This document shows, piece by piece, positions 46,801 through 58,800 of a stretch of 64,000 bases of DNA. This DNA is from Distichodus sexfasciatus (taxonomy: Eukaryota > Chordata > Actinopteri > Characiformes > Distichodontidae). The stretch's first letter is position 1. Each line of letters opens with the position of its first letter. The stretch spans positions 343,685 to 407,684 of the forward strand of contig JAVGVS010000297.1 of assembly GCA_032718565.1 (NCBI GenBank), written 5' to 3'. The notes beneath the pieces are model-generated. The model worked only from the letters and a program-made list of their open reading frames with translations. It did not search any database and was not told where the DNA came from. The translations under genes and the position numbers were made by a program.

Positions 46801-49800
46801 CTAGACTGTTTAGAAAAAAGGAACGACTTGGTTTGTTTACTGCTAGACTTTGTGGACCAAATCCCAACCACTGACCCAATACACACCAACTCCAAACCTC
46901 AAGCAAAGCCTTCTTCTTTTAGGTTCTTCAAAAGTGGCTCAATGATTACCCAAATTCAATCCCTGTATCATCCGTTAAAATGGTATTTTTCCAAATAATG
47001 ACCAAAACCCAACCCCCCGAGGCCCAAAAAAATAGTTTTTCACTGTTTATTTCCAAAACCAATGTGTAAAAAAGTTGTGTTCCGAGTTCAGTATTGGGGC
47101 AGAACTGGGGAAAGACAAAATGAGAGCAAGGGTAAGATGTAGTGAGAAAGACAGAGATGAGAAAGGATGAGAAAAGAGGGGAAGAAAAGAAAGACTATTT
47201 ATATATAGGGAGGAGAGAGAGATGGAGAAAGACAAAATGAATGAAAATGTTCAAAAATATCCATACAATATTGAATAGTATTATCCAGGACCGAACATCC
47301 CAAAGTTAACGATGTCTGGGATTCCACCCATGCCCTTCCGATTTTTTGACTGTCTCAAGCGACGGCATCTGATTAAAAATCAGGACCCTGACTTCAATAA
47401 AACCTGGGTAATTGGAGTTCCATGGTCACACCTGTCCTATTTCAGCTTTCGGGTTCCATAGGGAAAGAGACAGCCATCGAGCCCCTAATCCTTTTGCCTC
47501 GTGTGGTCTCGCCCACAGCTGGGGCCGTCCATGCTATTTCCTCGCCAATTAACAGCAACCAAACGGAGGGGCAACGATCTACAAGCATCACCTGCCGAGA
47601 CAGAAACAAGCTGTTGATTAAAGCAAAGCAAACATGGTCTAAACATTATACAACACATCTACTAACTGACACACCTGGCTCAAAAGAACAAACCCACCAC
47701 CAGACTAGATGTCAAAACAACGTCCGAGATGGGACAGCTCGTCTTACGATGAATATGATATCTTTCACCAGGTCTTTTTCAGCTAATCAAGCCTAATTGA
47801 TCTCCCCACAGGATAAGAATTATTCTGACCCCTGGATTGCGGTGCACTATGCCGGGGATAACGAAAATGCCATATGTCCCAACAAAAGCTCGATTCACAG
47901 CGCCAAAGAGAGCGCAAAAACAGGAAAAGACACCGAGACAGGCTTCTCCAATTACGGCGGCCTGGACCATGGTCCAAAAGAAGAGGAGAAGGAGGAAGCG
48001 GGGGAGGAAGGCCCTGCGGCGGACGGCCATCAAATTTCCTGTCTTGCATGTCTACTGCTGTTTGGGGCCGTAGTCTAAACAGCCGGTGGTTTTGTTTGAT
48101 ATAGACGGGGGAGAGTTATTAGCAAGGGTGGTGTTTGCTTCTGGTGCATGCCGCACTGTCAAACATGGGCAAAATTTGTAAAAACAATTAGGAAAGTTTT
48201 AGAAATCAGTGCAAGGATTAGACATGTGATATCAGTCAAAGGCATTTGAACAGCCAGAGCTTGTGGTTTTTTGGTGCAGTCTTCTCGTTAAACTTGTCAA
48301 ACAATTTCTGTCAAACTCAGCTCATTGTGAAATTTCCAGAAAGTGTCTGCTAGATAAGTAACCACTTATGCTTTGATCTGGTTTGGCCATTGACTTGAAC
48401 TTTCCATTGGTTTCATCCCAAATCAGTTCAACCATTATAGAAGGTGGAAGGCCTCATCCAGCCTCTCACTTGTGTCTTTCCATTTTTTGTAGGTTCCAAA
48501 AAGTTTGGATATTAATTGAAGCCCCTTTTACCACAGATCAGTCTGGGATGGGGGGGTGTCAGTTCAGCTGCTGTTATTTAGGCTTTGACTCCTTCTCAAC
48601 CCAACAGTCACAATGATGTGGTGGCGTGTGTTGACTGGAATCATGGAGGTTTTCTATCGTACCTTGTAAACCATCTCTGGTGACAACCAACTTAAGCTCA
48701 GATGTGAATAATGGTTAGGAGAGTTGGCCCCGTGATCTGAAACTCAGAAATTTAAATCCCAGACTGATAAAGGTACCACTGAGGTACTCATGAGCAAGGT
48801 ACCATCCCCTAGCACTATTCCACAGGTGCTGCCCAAGTCAGCTGCCCACTGCTCCTTCACGGACGGGTCAAATGCCGAGGTCACATTTCATTGCGGTACA
48901 AATTGTGCAATGTATCCCTCCAGAATACCGGTCCTGTCCTTGCTCTCAGTGGACCCCCAAATCAGGCCTCATAATGAAGTGGCCACATTTTCTGACTGAG
49001 TATGGTACTCTGAGCCTAAGAGAAGTGTCTGAGAAAAAAGCATGTAGCAAAAAGGAACAAAGAAAGAACACTGGGAGGGCGTCGGTCAGACGTACAAACG
49101 AGTGACTACAAAAGCTGACAGACAGCAGGTTGGCATCTTGATTTTTTTTGTCCCATTCTAGGATTCCGATTTCCCAAACCAGCAGGAGAGTGCGAAGTGA
49201 TGCTGGAAGGACGCAACAGGATAGGACGAATGGAAATAAAGCAGATTTCCAGCGGAGCATTATTCTGAACTTACGTAACTATTGGGAGGTCAGTCAGAGT
49301 TTTGTTGGGGGCTTTATGGTCTCAGCAATGCCTTATAAGGTTGCGAAAAAACTGATTTTTCCTGATTAATGTTTAGATCTGCTACCGTTCGTTCATAGAG
49401 AGGAATTTTGTCATGTTGATGCTGAATTAGCTGTAGCATTTGCCAGGTATTTAACACAAACACACATTCAAAGTGAGAAGTAGGTGTGTGTGTCATGGGG
49501 GTCAGATGCTTTCAACTTACTGGGGGGGGCTTACAGCAATTTGCACAAAACAGCAGTGAGCAGAAAACAGGTTGTCAGAAAAAGAGGGGGAGAGAGAGAG
49601 AGAAAACAACAGAACCATTTGGAACAAAATAGGAAAATTGCTGTGTTAGAAAGAGAGAGAAAGCAGACAATGAGAGGTGAGGGTTGAGGACCAGATTCAA
49701 AAAGTGTAGAAGACGGAGGACGATAAAGCAACAAACAGAAGTGTGAAGAGAAACACAAAGATGAAGGGATAGAGATACTGTGTGAGTTATAAGTCATGTC

Positions 49801-52800
49801 AGAAAGCGGACAGAGTGAATCGTTGACAGAGAGAAAATAGACAGAAAAGGGGGGGGAACAAAAGACTGAGACAGAAAAGGGAGAGAGACAGAAAGAGAGT
49901 GAGAATTAGAGACATATTGAGAGTCAGAGTGAGAGACTGAAAAAGGGAGAACAACGGAGGGAGAGGAGGAGCAGAATGAAAAGTGAACAAAAAGAGAAGA
50001 AAGGGTGACAGGCAGAGAATGAAAGAGAGAGAGAAAGGAAGGGAGGGGGATAGACAGATTGAAATAGAGAGAAAAGGGGTGAATGAAAGGGGGAGAGATA
50101 AAAAGGAAGAGAGACACAAAAATGACTGCATGACAGACAAAGAAGATTAAAAGAGAGAGAGATAATGAATAACAGAATAATAAAGTGACGTAAAAAATGG
50201 AAATGAGAAAGAGAAGTAAAGAGACATTGAGAGTCAAAAAAAATGTGTGCATATGTTAAATAGTAAAGTGTGTGTGTTGCCGTCTTAAAGGCAAACTGCT
50301 GCGTGTACCAACTGTACAGATCCTGTTACATTGGGTTCCATGCCCATCTCTGTCGCCTCACCATCTCCGTCGCCCAGCCAAAGCGCAGATGCCGCTTTCC
50401 TGCCGAGAGGGAGTCAGCCTAAGTGAAACGGTGGACAATGGATCGCTAGTGAAAGAATAAAACCAGACAGCCAACTGCTTTTAGCCAAATGCCATCTTAA
50501 TCTTGTCTATGTAGCCTTGCCAGCTTTTTATTTGTGTGCAGCTTAAGCTGTGCTTCAGAACCCTTTCCCTGTTGGTTTTTGGTGCCAAGCTCTTCGAGAC
50601 ACTTTTCAGAGACGTCACTCCTAAGAAGTTGGAGGCCTTCCTTTTTATCCGTCTCTATCCCTGTCCGTCCCTGCTGTTTAAAGTAGCTTTATGTTGTGCT
50701 GACACATGAGATTTGCCCAAGCCGGGATCGTGTCCCTTTTAGTGGCAGTAAAGCCTGTCTGCTCATAAACCATCTTTGAATCTACGGCTGGCCTTGGCGG
50801 CTTTTCAACTGGAAGCAGCAGAAGATTGGTATTGAGCGCAAGACTCAAGGATGAAATCCATAACGACAGATATTAATTATGCTGTCCGATGGCTGTCATC
50901 CTGCAAGATCCTTAAAGTATCGCTTCCTGACATCTTTCTGGGATGTCAATCCAGTCAGGCAAAGACACAAAATAATTGATGTGGTCCATAATTAGGGTTA
51001 GGGACATCTTTTTCCTCCCAAGAGTGACCAAGAACACCACTTGTCATGGACAGAACAAGGCTTAACTCAGAACAGGAATCTCAGCTTCAGGACTCAAGTG
51101 TCAGATTACAGTGGATGGTTTTACAAAAAAATCTGCAACGATTTTGGCTGCACCTCACAATGCAACACCGAATGCACATGTCACAATACAATATGGATAT
51201 CAAGCTTCAACAGTTTATTAACTAAAATGCTATTTTTTTCTAGGGTGATAGTTTCTGAAGCAATTTTGGGTTCCTTGATGTGCTTAGGGTTATTGTCTGA
51301 GTTTCAAACTCTGAATCTTGGTGACCACAAAATCTGCTGTTCAAATCCCAGGAGATCCCCCTTGGCCCTTCAAAGTAAGACTCGGAAACACCAGAAGTTG
51401 CACCAGGGAGACTGTCCCTGTAACCAGTTAATCTTATACCAAGATACAATCACCAAAATTAATTCTATGATATGTTATGGACTTGATTCCCAACTAATAA
51501 CCCTTCGAATATTGCGAGTAGAATCTACCTATGACTGCACCAAAGCAGTTAATTATTTGCATAACTGCCCAAAGTCTGGACATAGCACTGCTGGGTGAAA
51601 TTTCTGCTGTTTGTGCTAAAAGAGAAAAGGGCTTTTATCTCAAGTCTACAGGCAGACTTTGTCACTGAAGGTTTCTTTTTCAGCAGGGCGATCAATACAG
51701 TCAAGAATTAAGAGACTTTCAAGAGAGAACAAGAGACTTTCTGAGTGTGAAAAAAATAAGTGACAAAGACAGGTGGGACAGTAGCAAAAGGCAGATCAAA
51801 AGTGGGATGATGGTAGAAATACAGGCAAAACAGGAAGCGGGACTTGAACCTATGGTCTTGCATCATTCCTATAATGATAGCCTATAAAAATTGTACAGAC
51901 ATCCACAAGTTCGGAACGGACACACCCCGCAAACCATTCTTCATATTCTGTCTACAAACTCCAAAGTGTTTCTGAGCACTGCACGGGAGTAAATGTCTGT
52001 ATTTGCCGGCAGGGTGGGCGCCATTGCCCAAGGCGAGTCACAGGGGTGTGAAAAACTGAATTTGACTTGAGCATCGTATTTTATCAAGGTGAGCTGTCTG
52101 TTCCACCACCTCCCCTGAGGATGAGCGCTTCATTCTCATTTTCGGCCCGTGATGTTGTTTTCCGCAATGCCTCTGTGCTGAAACCACCGAGAGACGGAAG
52201 GCATTTGTTCTGCTCAGGAGGAAACTGAGCCACCGTGAAATGAAGTTGTTTCTTGTTGCGCTCGACCAGGATGTGGTTAATTCAGTGACACCTGTTGGTC
52301 TCTCGTAATGGAATGGTTCCAGGTGTTGGAGCCACCGCCATTGGGGCAAACAAAAAAAAGCCGCAGGTACTTATTGGGCTATCTGTGGTGGTTGCTTGGT
52401 GGACTGAAGAAGTAATGCTTGGCGCTCGAGGATTGAGGACTTGACCAGGAACCTTGAGAGAACCCGTGTACTCTTGGGACTCTGAGAGGGCAGGTAATAA
52501 ATCAACAATAAAACCCAACCCTAGCTAAAGTGGCGTGAGTGTACTGGTGCAGAATGGCCGCTGTTGGTTCTAGTAGGAGTGGAGAAACAGTCCTGGTGCA
52601 AGTGCAGTAGCATTAGAGGTAGAAACACTTTCACGTTCACCTTAAAATGAGCTTGACTGAAATCTGCTACTAATGTTACTTCATACCACAGTTTCACGCC
52701 ATAATTTACTCCAGTCTACTGAGGTTCCAGGATTCTGGAATACAATCCAAAGTACCAATTTCAGACATCCGTGATTAATCCGCGATTCAGACTCTGATGC

Positions 52801-55800
52801 AGTCCTCAACCAAACAGTCGTTTATCTGGAGAAAAACGACACAATCTTGCTCACATCACAGACTGGTTACCCTAATTTCCCATGATGCCAGCTCCATGAG
52901 GACACCCCCATAAGCAGTGCTGACCCTACTTTATGAGATCTGCTGATCTTAAACAGCGGTTTGCAGACTACCATTAGTCTGATCTCATTGTTTTCACTTT
53001 TCCACAACCGTCCTTATCTTTTCTCATCCAGTCCAAACAACTCTTGCATTCTCTGATCTGATCTGGATTTTCAGCAAATTGCTGTGCTCCTGTCTTGCCA
53101 GAACACACACAACAACAGATCAAATCTGGAGCAAGCTTTCATAAGCTACAGGCTACCTAGGAAATTGGACAATTGACTTATAGAACAAAAACTATGTATG
53201 GCTATGTCAATATTGCCTCCAACTTTGTAGTATCTGGTATATGACTCAGGTGGGGTAAAAACCAGCATCCTTACACTGTTCTGAAGTAGAGGACAGTGTG
53301 CTCTGGCCAGTCGATGAAGCAGACCACTCGGCCGGGCAGCTGGACGATGTCGGAGTAATAGTACTGGGGGAAAGCCAGCAGGAGAGCCAACACCCAGATC
53401 ACACCAATGATCACCTTGGTCTGCAGAGATGACAAGCGCTGTTTTAGGGGGTGGATGATGGCCATGTACCTGCCGGGAGAGCCAGAGAACACAATGCAGA
53501 AGCAGGTAAGGTGTCAGGGTGGTTAACAAGCAAATAAGAACAATCCCAAAATATTTGGGATAACAGCCAGTCTGTGTTTTCCCATGTGCCCTTTTGGAAG
53601 GAGCTTTCTTTTAAAGAGTTTCTGAACCCCAAACTGCCTTTGTTGGTGCATTTGACATTCCTATTGCTGGCTTTTTGATCTCAGACAGCTTGGTTTTTTG
53701 GATTATGATATTTTTGCCCATTTTGCTCAAGTTGTCTTCAAAGGACTCTAGCACATCGCTATCCACCAATGTCCAATTGCTCCTAGCTTTTAAAGGCAGT
53801 GGGACATGACACCACGATTGGTTTCTTACATTTTACAACCAAAATACAATCTTGTTGTCACAACGAGAAGAGGTACCACCCCTTTAAGAGAGTGCTTCTT
53901 CTGCAATGACTATTTTTGCAACCGTTAAGTAGCAATATCCAATTTTGCGTTTCTAAGATGTGCTTAGGTCCCTAAAATAGAGGTAGCAATATTTAGATTT
54001 TGACATTTTTGTGTATCAAGCGGTGGACTCAGCACTCCCTACAGGTCTGGAGAGTTTTGTTTCAAACTTCCCATAGATCCAATGTAATTTATGTTGAACT
54101 GGCAGTGATTTGGTCCTGGTTTACTTGAAAGTGGTCAACAACTGAGAGCAACATTGCTTTAGAAGACAGGAGAATGTATGTGTTTGAAAATTAGAGCGCT
54201 CTACGTGCAAATAAAGTAGTTTTTCACACTAGTTGAGATCACCATCATGCTATGACGAACACTCTCACTTCTTGTACATCTTATTTTAGCATCAGACACT
54301 GATCAAACTAAACATTTACTGATTCCTCCTGGTCTGTTTTGCTGACCCATTTATCATCATACGTTTTGGCCTTGCCAGGGCTTTCAATTCATTTCTCCGC
54401 AATTTAAGTCTCTGGGAATGTCTTATTACCGTATTATTAAAAAAAAACCTAAGAATCGAGAGAAAAAGGGGGGGATGGCAGTGAAAAAAGGCAATACAAG
54501 GCAAGCACAGTATTTCAGTATATCACTCAATGTGCCTTAAAACCATGGAATATACATCTGAGGTGAAAGAATTTTTGCAAACCATTGTGGCTGGTGAAAT
54601 TGTCTGGATGTACAAATTCGACATTGCCATGTTGTGCTTCTTTCGAGGTTTTCTCTTTGAATAATTCATAAATTCCTGTCTGCAGATAAACCTGCGACGC
54701 CCGACATAATTCATGCATGTTTTTATTTGCATGCATCACCATTTTTCACAAAAACCATTGTTTAGCTCATTTTTTAGATACTGGCTCATACAAAGCGATT
54801 TGTTCTGCAAAACAATTTTTACGTTCCTTGTGCATTTCCAAAGGAGTTTTTCAGATTTAATGTGAAGAAATGAAGAATTACATTTTTCTGTCAATTCTCT
54901 AATTTATTGCTTAATTAGCCGAGTCGTGCAGTTGAAGGCAACGTGGCAATTTTGGCTGACAACACGTCGTCAGGATTGTCAGAGTGTCGAGGATAGAAGA
55001 AGAGGAAAGAAAAGGAGAGGAGGGTAGAAGGGGACTGAAAGAGAGGCTGAGAAAGATGTGAGGAGGTAAAAGAGATAGAAGAAGAGGAAGCAGAATGCTG
55101 TAAGGATGACAGGCGAGGAAGGAGAACAGGATAGATAGAAGAAATAAGAAGAGAAGTGGAGTATTGAAGAAAGAGAAGAGAAGGAGAAGGGGATAGAAGG
55201 AAAGGGAAAAGAAAAACAGGAAGAGAGAGGGAGAGGACAAGGAACGGTGTATGGAGAAAAGGAGGACAAAAGGATTGAAAGAATACATGTCCAAGATAAC
55301 TTTTAAAAATTTCAAAGCGTATCAGATGAAAAGCCATAACAAAAGGAAAAAAAAGATGTGATGACAATTGACAATTAATTACCTGAAGGGAAGAAAAGAG
55401 AAAGATAATTTCCAAGATTGGATAAAAATTTAATAAAGCACCTCAGAAATAACAGTCCATCAAAAGGTTTGTGAAATTGTAATGCAATATCAACATTTTT
55501 GGTCTTACAATTCCACTTTGAAAATGACAAAATGACATCTGTTCTTTTTGGCACTTGGAACAAAGTCGGACTCAAAGTCAGCGAGAGAGAGAGAGAGAGT
55601 GGGAGAGAAAGAAATAAGAGGAATTCTAATCCACATTGGATCGCACCTTAATTACCTTCCCGATTCCCTCACTCCCCCGCCAGATGAACACTGAGACAGA
55701 CGTGATCTCAATCTCGAAGCCGGAAGCTTAATGGAATTTCGTCCAGGACTCTGTAAAAGCACTCTTGCTTTCTTAAAACGAAACCTGCAGGTTCTGATCT

Positions 55801-58800
55801 TAAGAGACTCGAAATCTCTTTTGGAAGTTAAAGATCTCAGGCCTCATTCACGGCGGGACACGAAGGGATTTAGGCAGGAGAGTTACAGATCCCGGATGAC
55901 ATTTGAGTCTGAAAGAGTCGATCTTCCGGTGTTCTTTTCAGGGTAAAAACACAGACCTACTCGTAAAAAAGCATCAGAAATAAAACATCTTACATTATTG
56001 GGTACGTATGTAGCCCTGTCTGTGATTTTGCGGGGGGGGTTCAGTCTGGCAAACTGGCCACGACGTGCCTTTTTGAATCAGGGGGCGCCCCTTAAGGCTA
56101 CGTTGTAGGTCCCCTTTCATTTTTTCAATGATATGTCATTAACCAGTGCCAGGTACTCTTGCTTTCTTAAAATAAAAGCTCCAGATTGTGATCTCAGTCA
56201 CTCAAAATCTCTTTCGGAAGCTAAAGATCTCAGGTCTTGGTTTTACCGGATGTGCTCCTGTTCATGGCAGTATTTAGTTTCAGGGCATAGCCCTGACTGT
56301 GATTTCTGAAGGTATTGGTCTGGCACACTAGCCAAAAATTGTGCTTTGTTGAGTTATCTCTAACAGACAAGCTTCCTCAAGTTCCAGATTTATGGGAAAG
56401 ACAATTGTGGGTGTCCCTCAGGCAATACTATGGCCTTCTTTTTGTTTTATGACACAGAGACTTAGTTTAGGGGAAATTATGAGGCATATAGATTGTTGAC
56501 CGATTCAAAGGATGCTCTCAAAATCTTTAAAATCAAAAGTCGCTCAAAACCTGGGGCCCTGGTCTTCACTGGACTTGGTCTGATTTGTGGCAGGATTTAG
56601 GATTGGAGAATTCCAGGATGTAGACATTTCTAAAAAACATCCCGTACAATCATGCCTTGTTTGTTAGGGTTAAAACCATAGGGCTGACTGTGACTTTTTC
56701 AAGGGATTCAGACCAGCAAACTGTATAAGAAGTGCTTTCTTAAGTTGTCTCTAAAAGGCCTGCTTCCTTGAGTGCCAGAATTATGGAAAAAGACAGCTGC
56801 GAAAGTGGGCGCCCCTCAGGGCTCCATTATGGGTCCCCTTTTGTTGTCCTAAAAGAAGCTATTAATCAGCTCCTAAAGATAGCAAGGTGATTTGGGAAGA
56901 CTCCCTCGCACCCCAGGTGATTCTAGAAACTGATAACATATACATCCATCAGGTCAAATGTATACACACTTGGATAATATAACGAACAACATGCCTGACA
57001 CCACATAAACACACTGTTGCAGGACCTCTTGTCATGCCTGGTTAAAGCGATTTGCTGGTGCTTGACACAATTACACGCCAACTGAGTGCGTGTTGCTGTG
57101 AGAAGCGAGCAGCTCTACTAAACTCTCTCTCTCTTTCCTGTGGGGGGTGAGCAGGTCACGCTCCAATGTGACAAACGTCCCTGACCAGCCTGAGGCAGTG
57201 CCGCAGGAGCACAGGGAGGCACCCTGGCATAGCTTTGCAGCTCACCGGCGTTGAACCGGTGCCACACGCTGTTTATATTTTTCTCTCTTTATTTTTGTAC
57301 GACTATTTTTGGAGCTCCCTGGTATTTGTGAACGTGAGGCAACTCTCGAACTGCGTGTGTACAGAAAGGCAGGAGGAGCGACGTGCCTTAGTTCATTCGT
57401 AGGCTCTTCCTAAACAGAGCACTAAATCTTTGCACAATATTGACATGTTGTCAAATATTTATATTTATTGGCTGCTTGAATATTTGTAGCCCAACACTGA
57501 AAAATGCTTTGAGATTTAACACCTGTTCTACGTCTGGAATCTGTATTTTCAGTTCCTGACGTCTTGCATTCAAGTCATAATAGAATTACCTTACTGTGAC
57601 TCCCCTCGAGATTTCTCTGGGAGTGTGTCAGGAATTTTGAGTTGGGGAGAATTTTGACAGGTTGGGGTCACGGTTAGCGACCAGTGTCTGGATATAGGCA
57701 AAAAAAAAAACCATCTCTTTTACAGCTCTTGTTATTCATTTTTGTTACTCTCTCGCTCTTGCCCAACTCAAATCCTGGCACAAGGGTGGGAGAAAGTATG
57801 AATGTCACAGCCGAGAGAAAAAGAGACCCGCTGTCAGGTGAAACGAGAACAGGAGAGAAAATATGCTACAGAGGTGGGTTGTGAAGAAGACAGGTGCACC
57901 TGACGACAACAGGAAGGTGCACTGATATCTGCAAAGACACAAAGGAAATCTTTTGGCTCCGTTTTCCACAGTTCAGCATCACTTTGGAATCATCTTTCCA
58001 TGAAACACATCAGAAAATGTGTGTCACACTTCCTTCATCACATCGCTCAAGGTGCTGCGTCACTTCTATTTGTAGACGTGAACTGTTTAGCTTGCTAGAC
58101 GAAGCCTAAAATCATTGTGTTCTTTAGCCACAGGGAAGGAAAAAGTTTTACAGGCACAGATAGCCCATCTGCACTCCTGTCTGCTTTCGTCACTGCTCTC
58201 GCCTTTTTTGCACTGAGAGAAATATCACAGATCTTCAGAAAGATATCACAAAAGTAGAACAAATTTGAGAATAAGCTCCTAACAGGGAAAAACGCACTCA
58301 CAAAGCCACAAAAATCAGATAAATTCAAGTGCTCATGAAGCCAAATGTCCTTACAGAGTCTGGAAAAGTGACAAATTTCACAGTTTTGCTGTAATTTAGG
58401 GAAAAGTAATTATCTATAATGTAACAAGAGAAATTATGCTGTCTTTAGATTTGGGACAAAGTCCCTTGTTGTAAGGAATGGAATACAGTCAGATTATGTG
58501 TGTGTGTTTTCTCTGACAAAAAAACACACCCATATGGTCAAACGGCTCTATATTTTTGTGACCTCTGCATTTGACCCATCTGTGAAGGAGTAGTGGACAA
58601 CTGACAAGCAGCACTCGGGGACCAATGAGTACCTCAGTGGTATCTTTACCAGTCCTGGCCTTGAACCAGCGACCTTACAATCTCGGGGTCAACGCCATAA
58701 CCGTTACTCTACTCACTGCCTCTATATTGGATCAGTTGAGCGTTTTCTGCCTCAGCGAAGGTCGACAAAAAAACGATGCCTAAACAGAAATATAACCAAT

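Noticed and set aside
47797..48078. 93-codon + strand ORF preceded by an AG acceptor-like site
   Set aside because: Antisense within tacr1 intron 2, no homology recognised, no partner exon found.
49794..50252. 152-codon Ser/Leu/Phe-rich minus-strand ORF
   Set aside because: Product of a purine-rich tract; low complexity, no signal peptide or domain.
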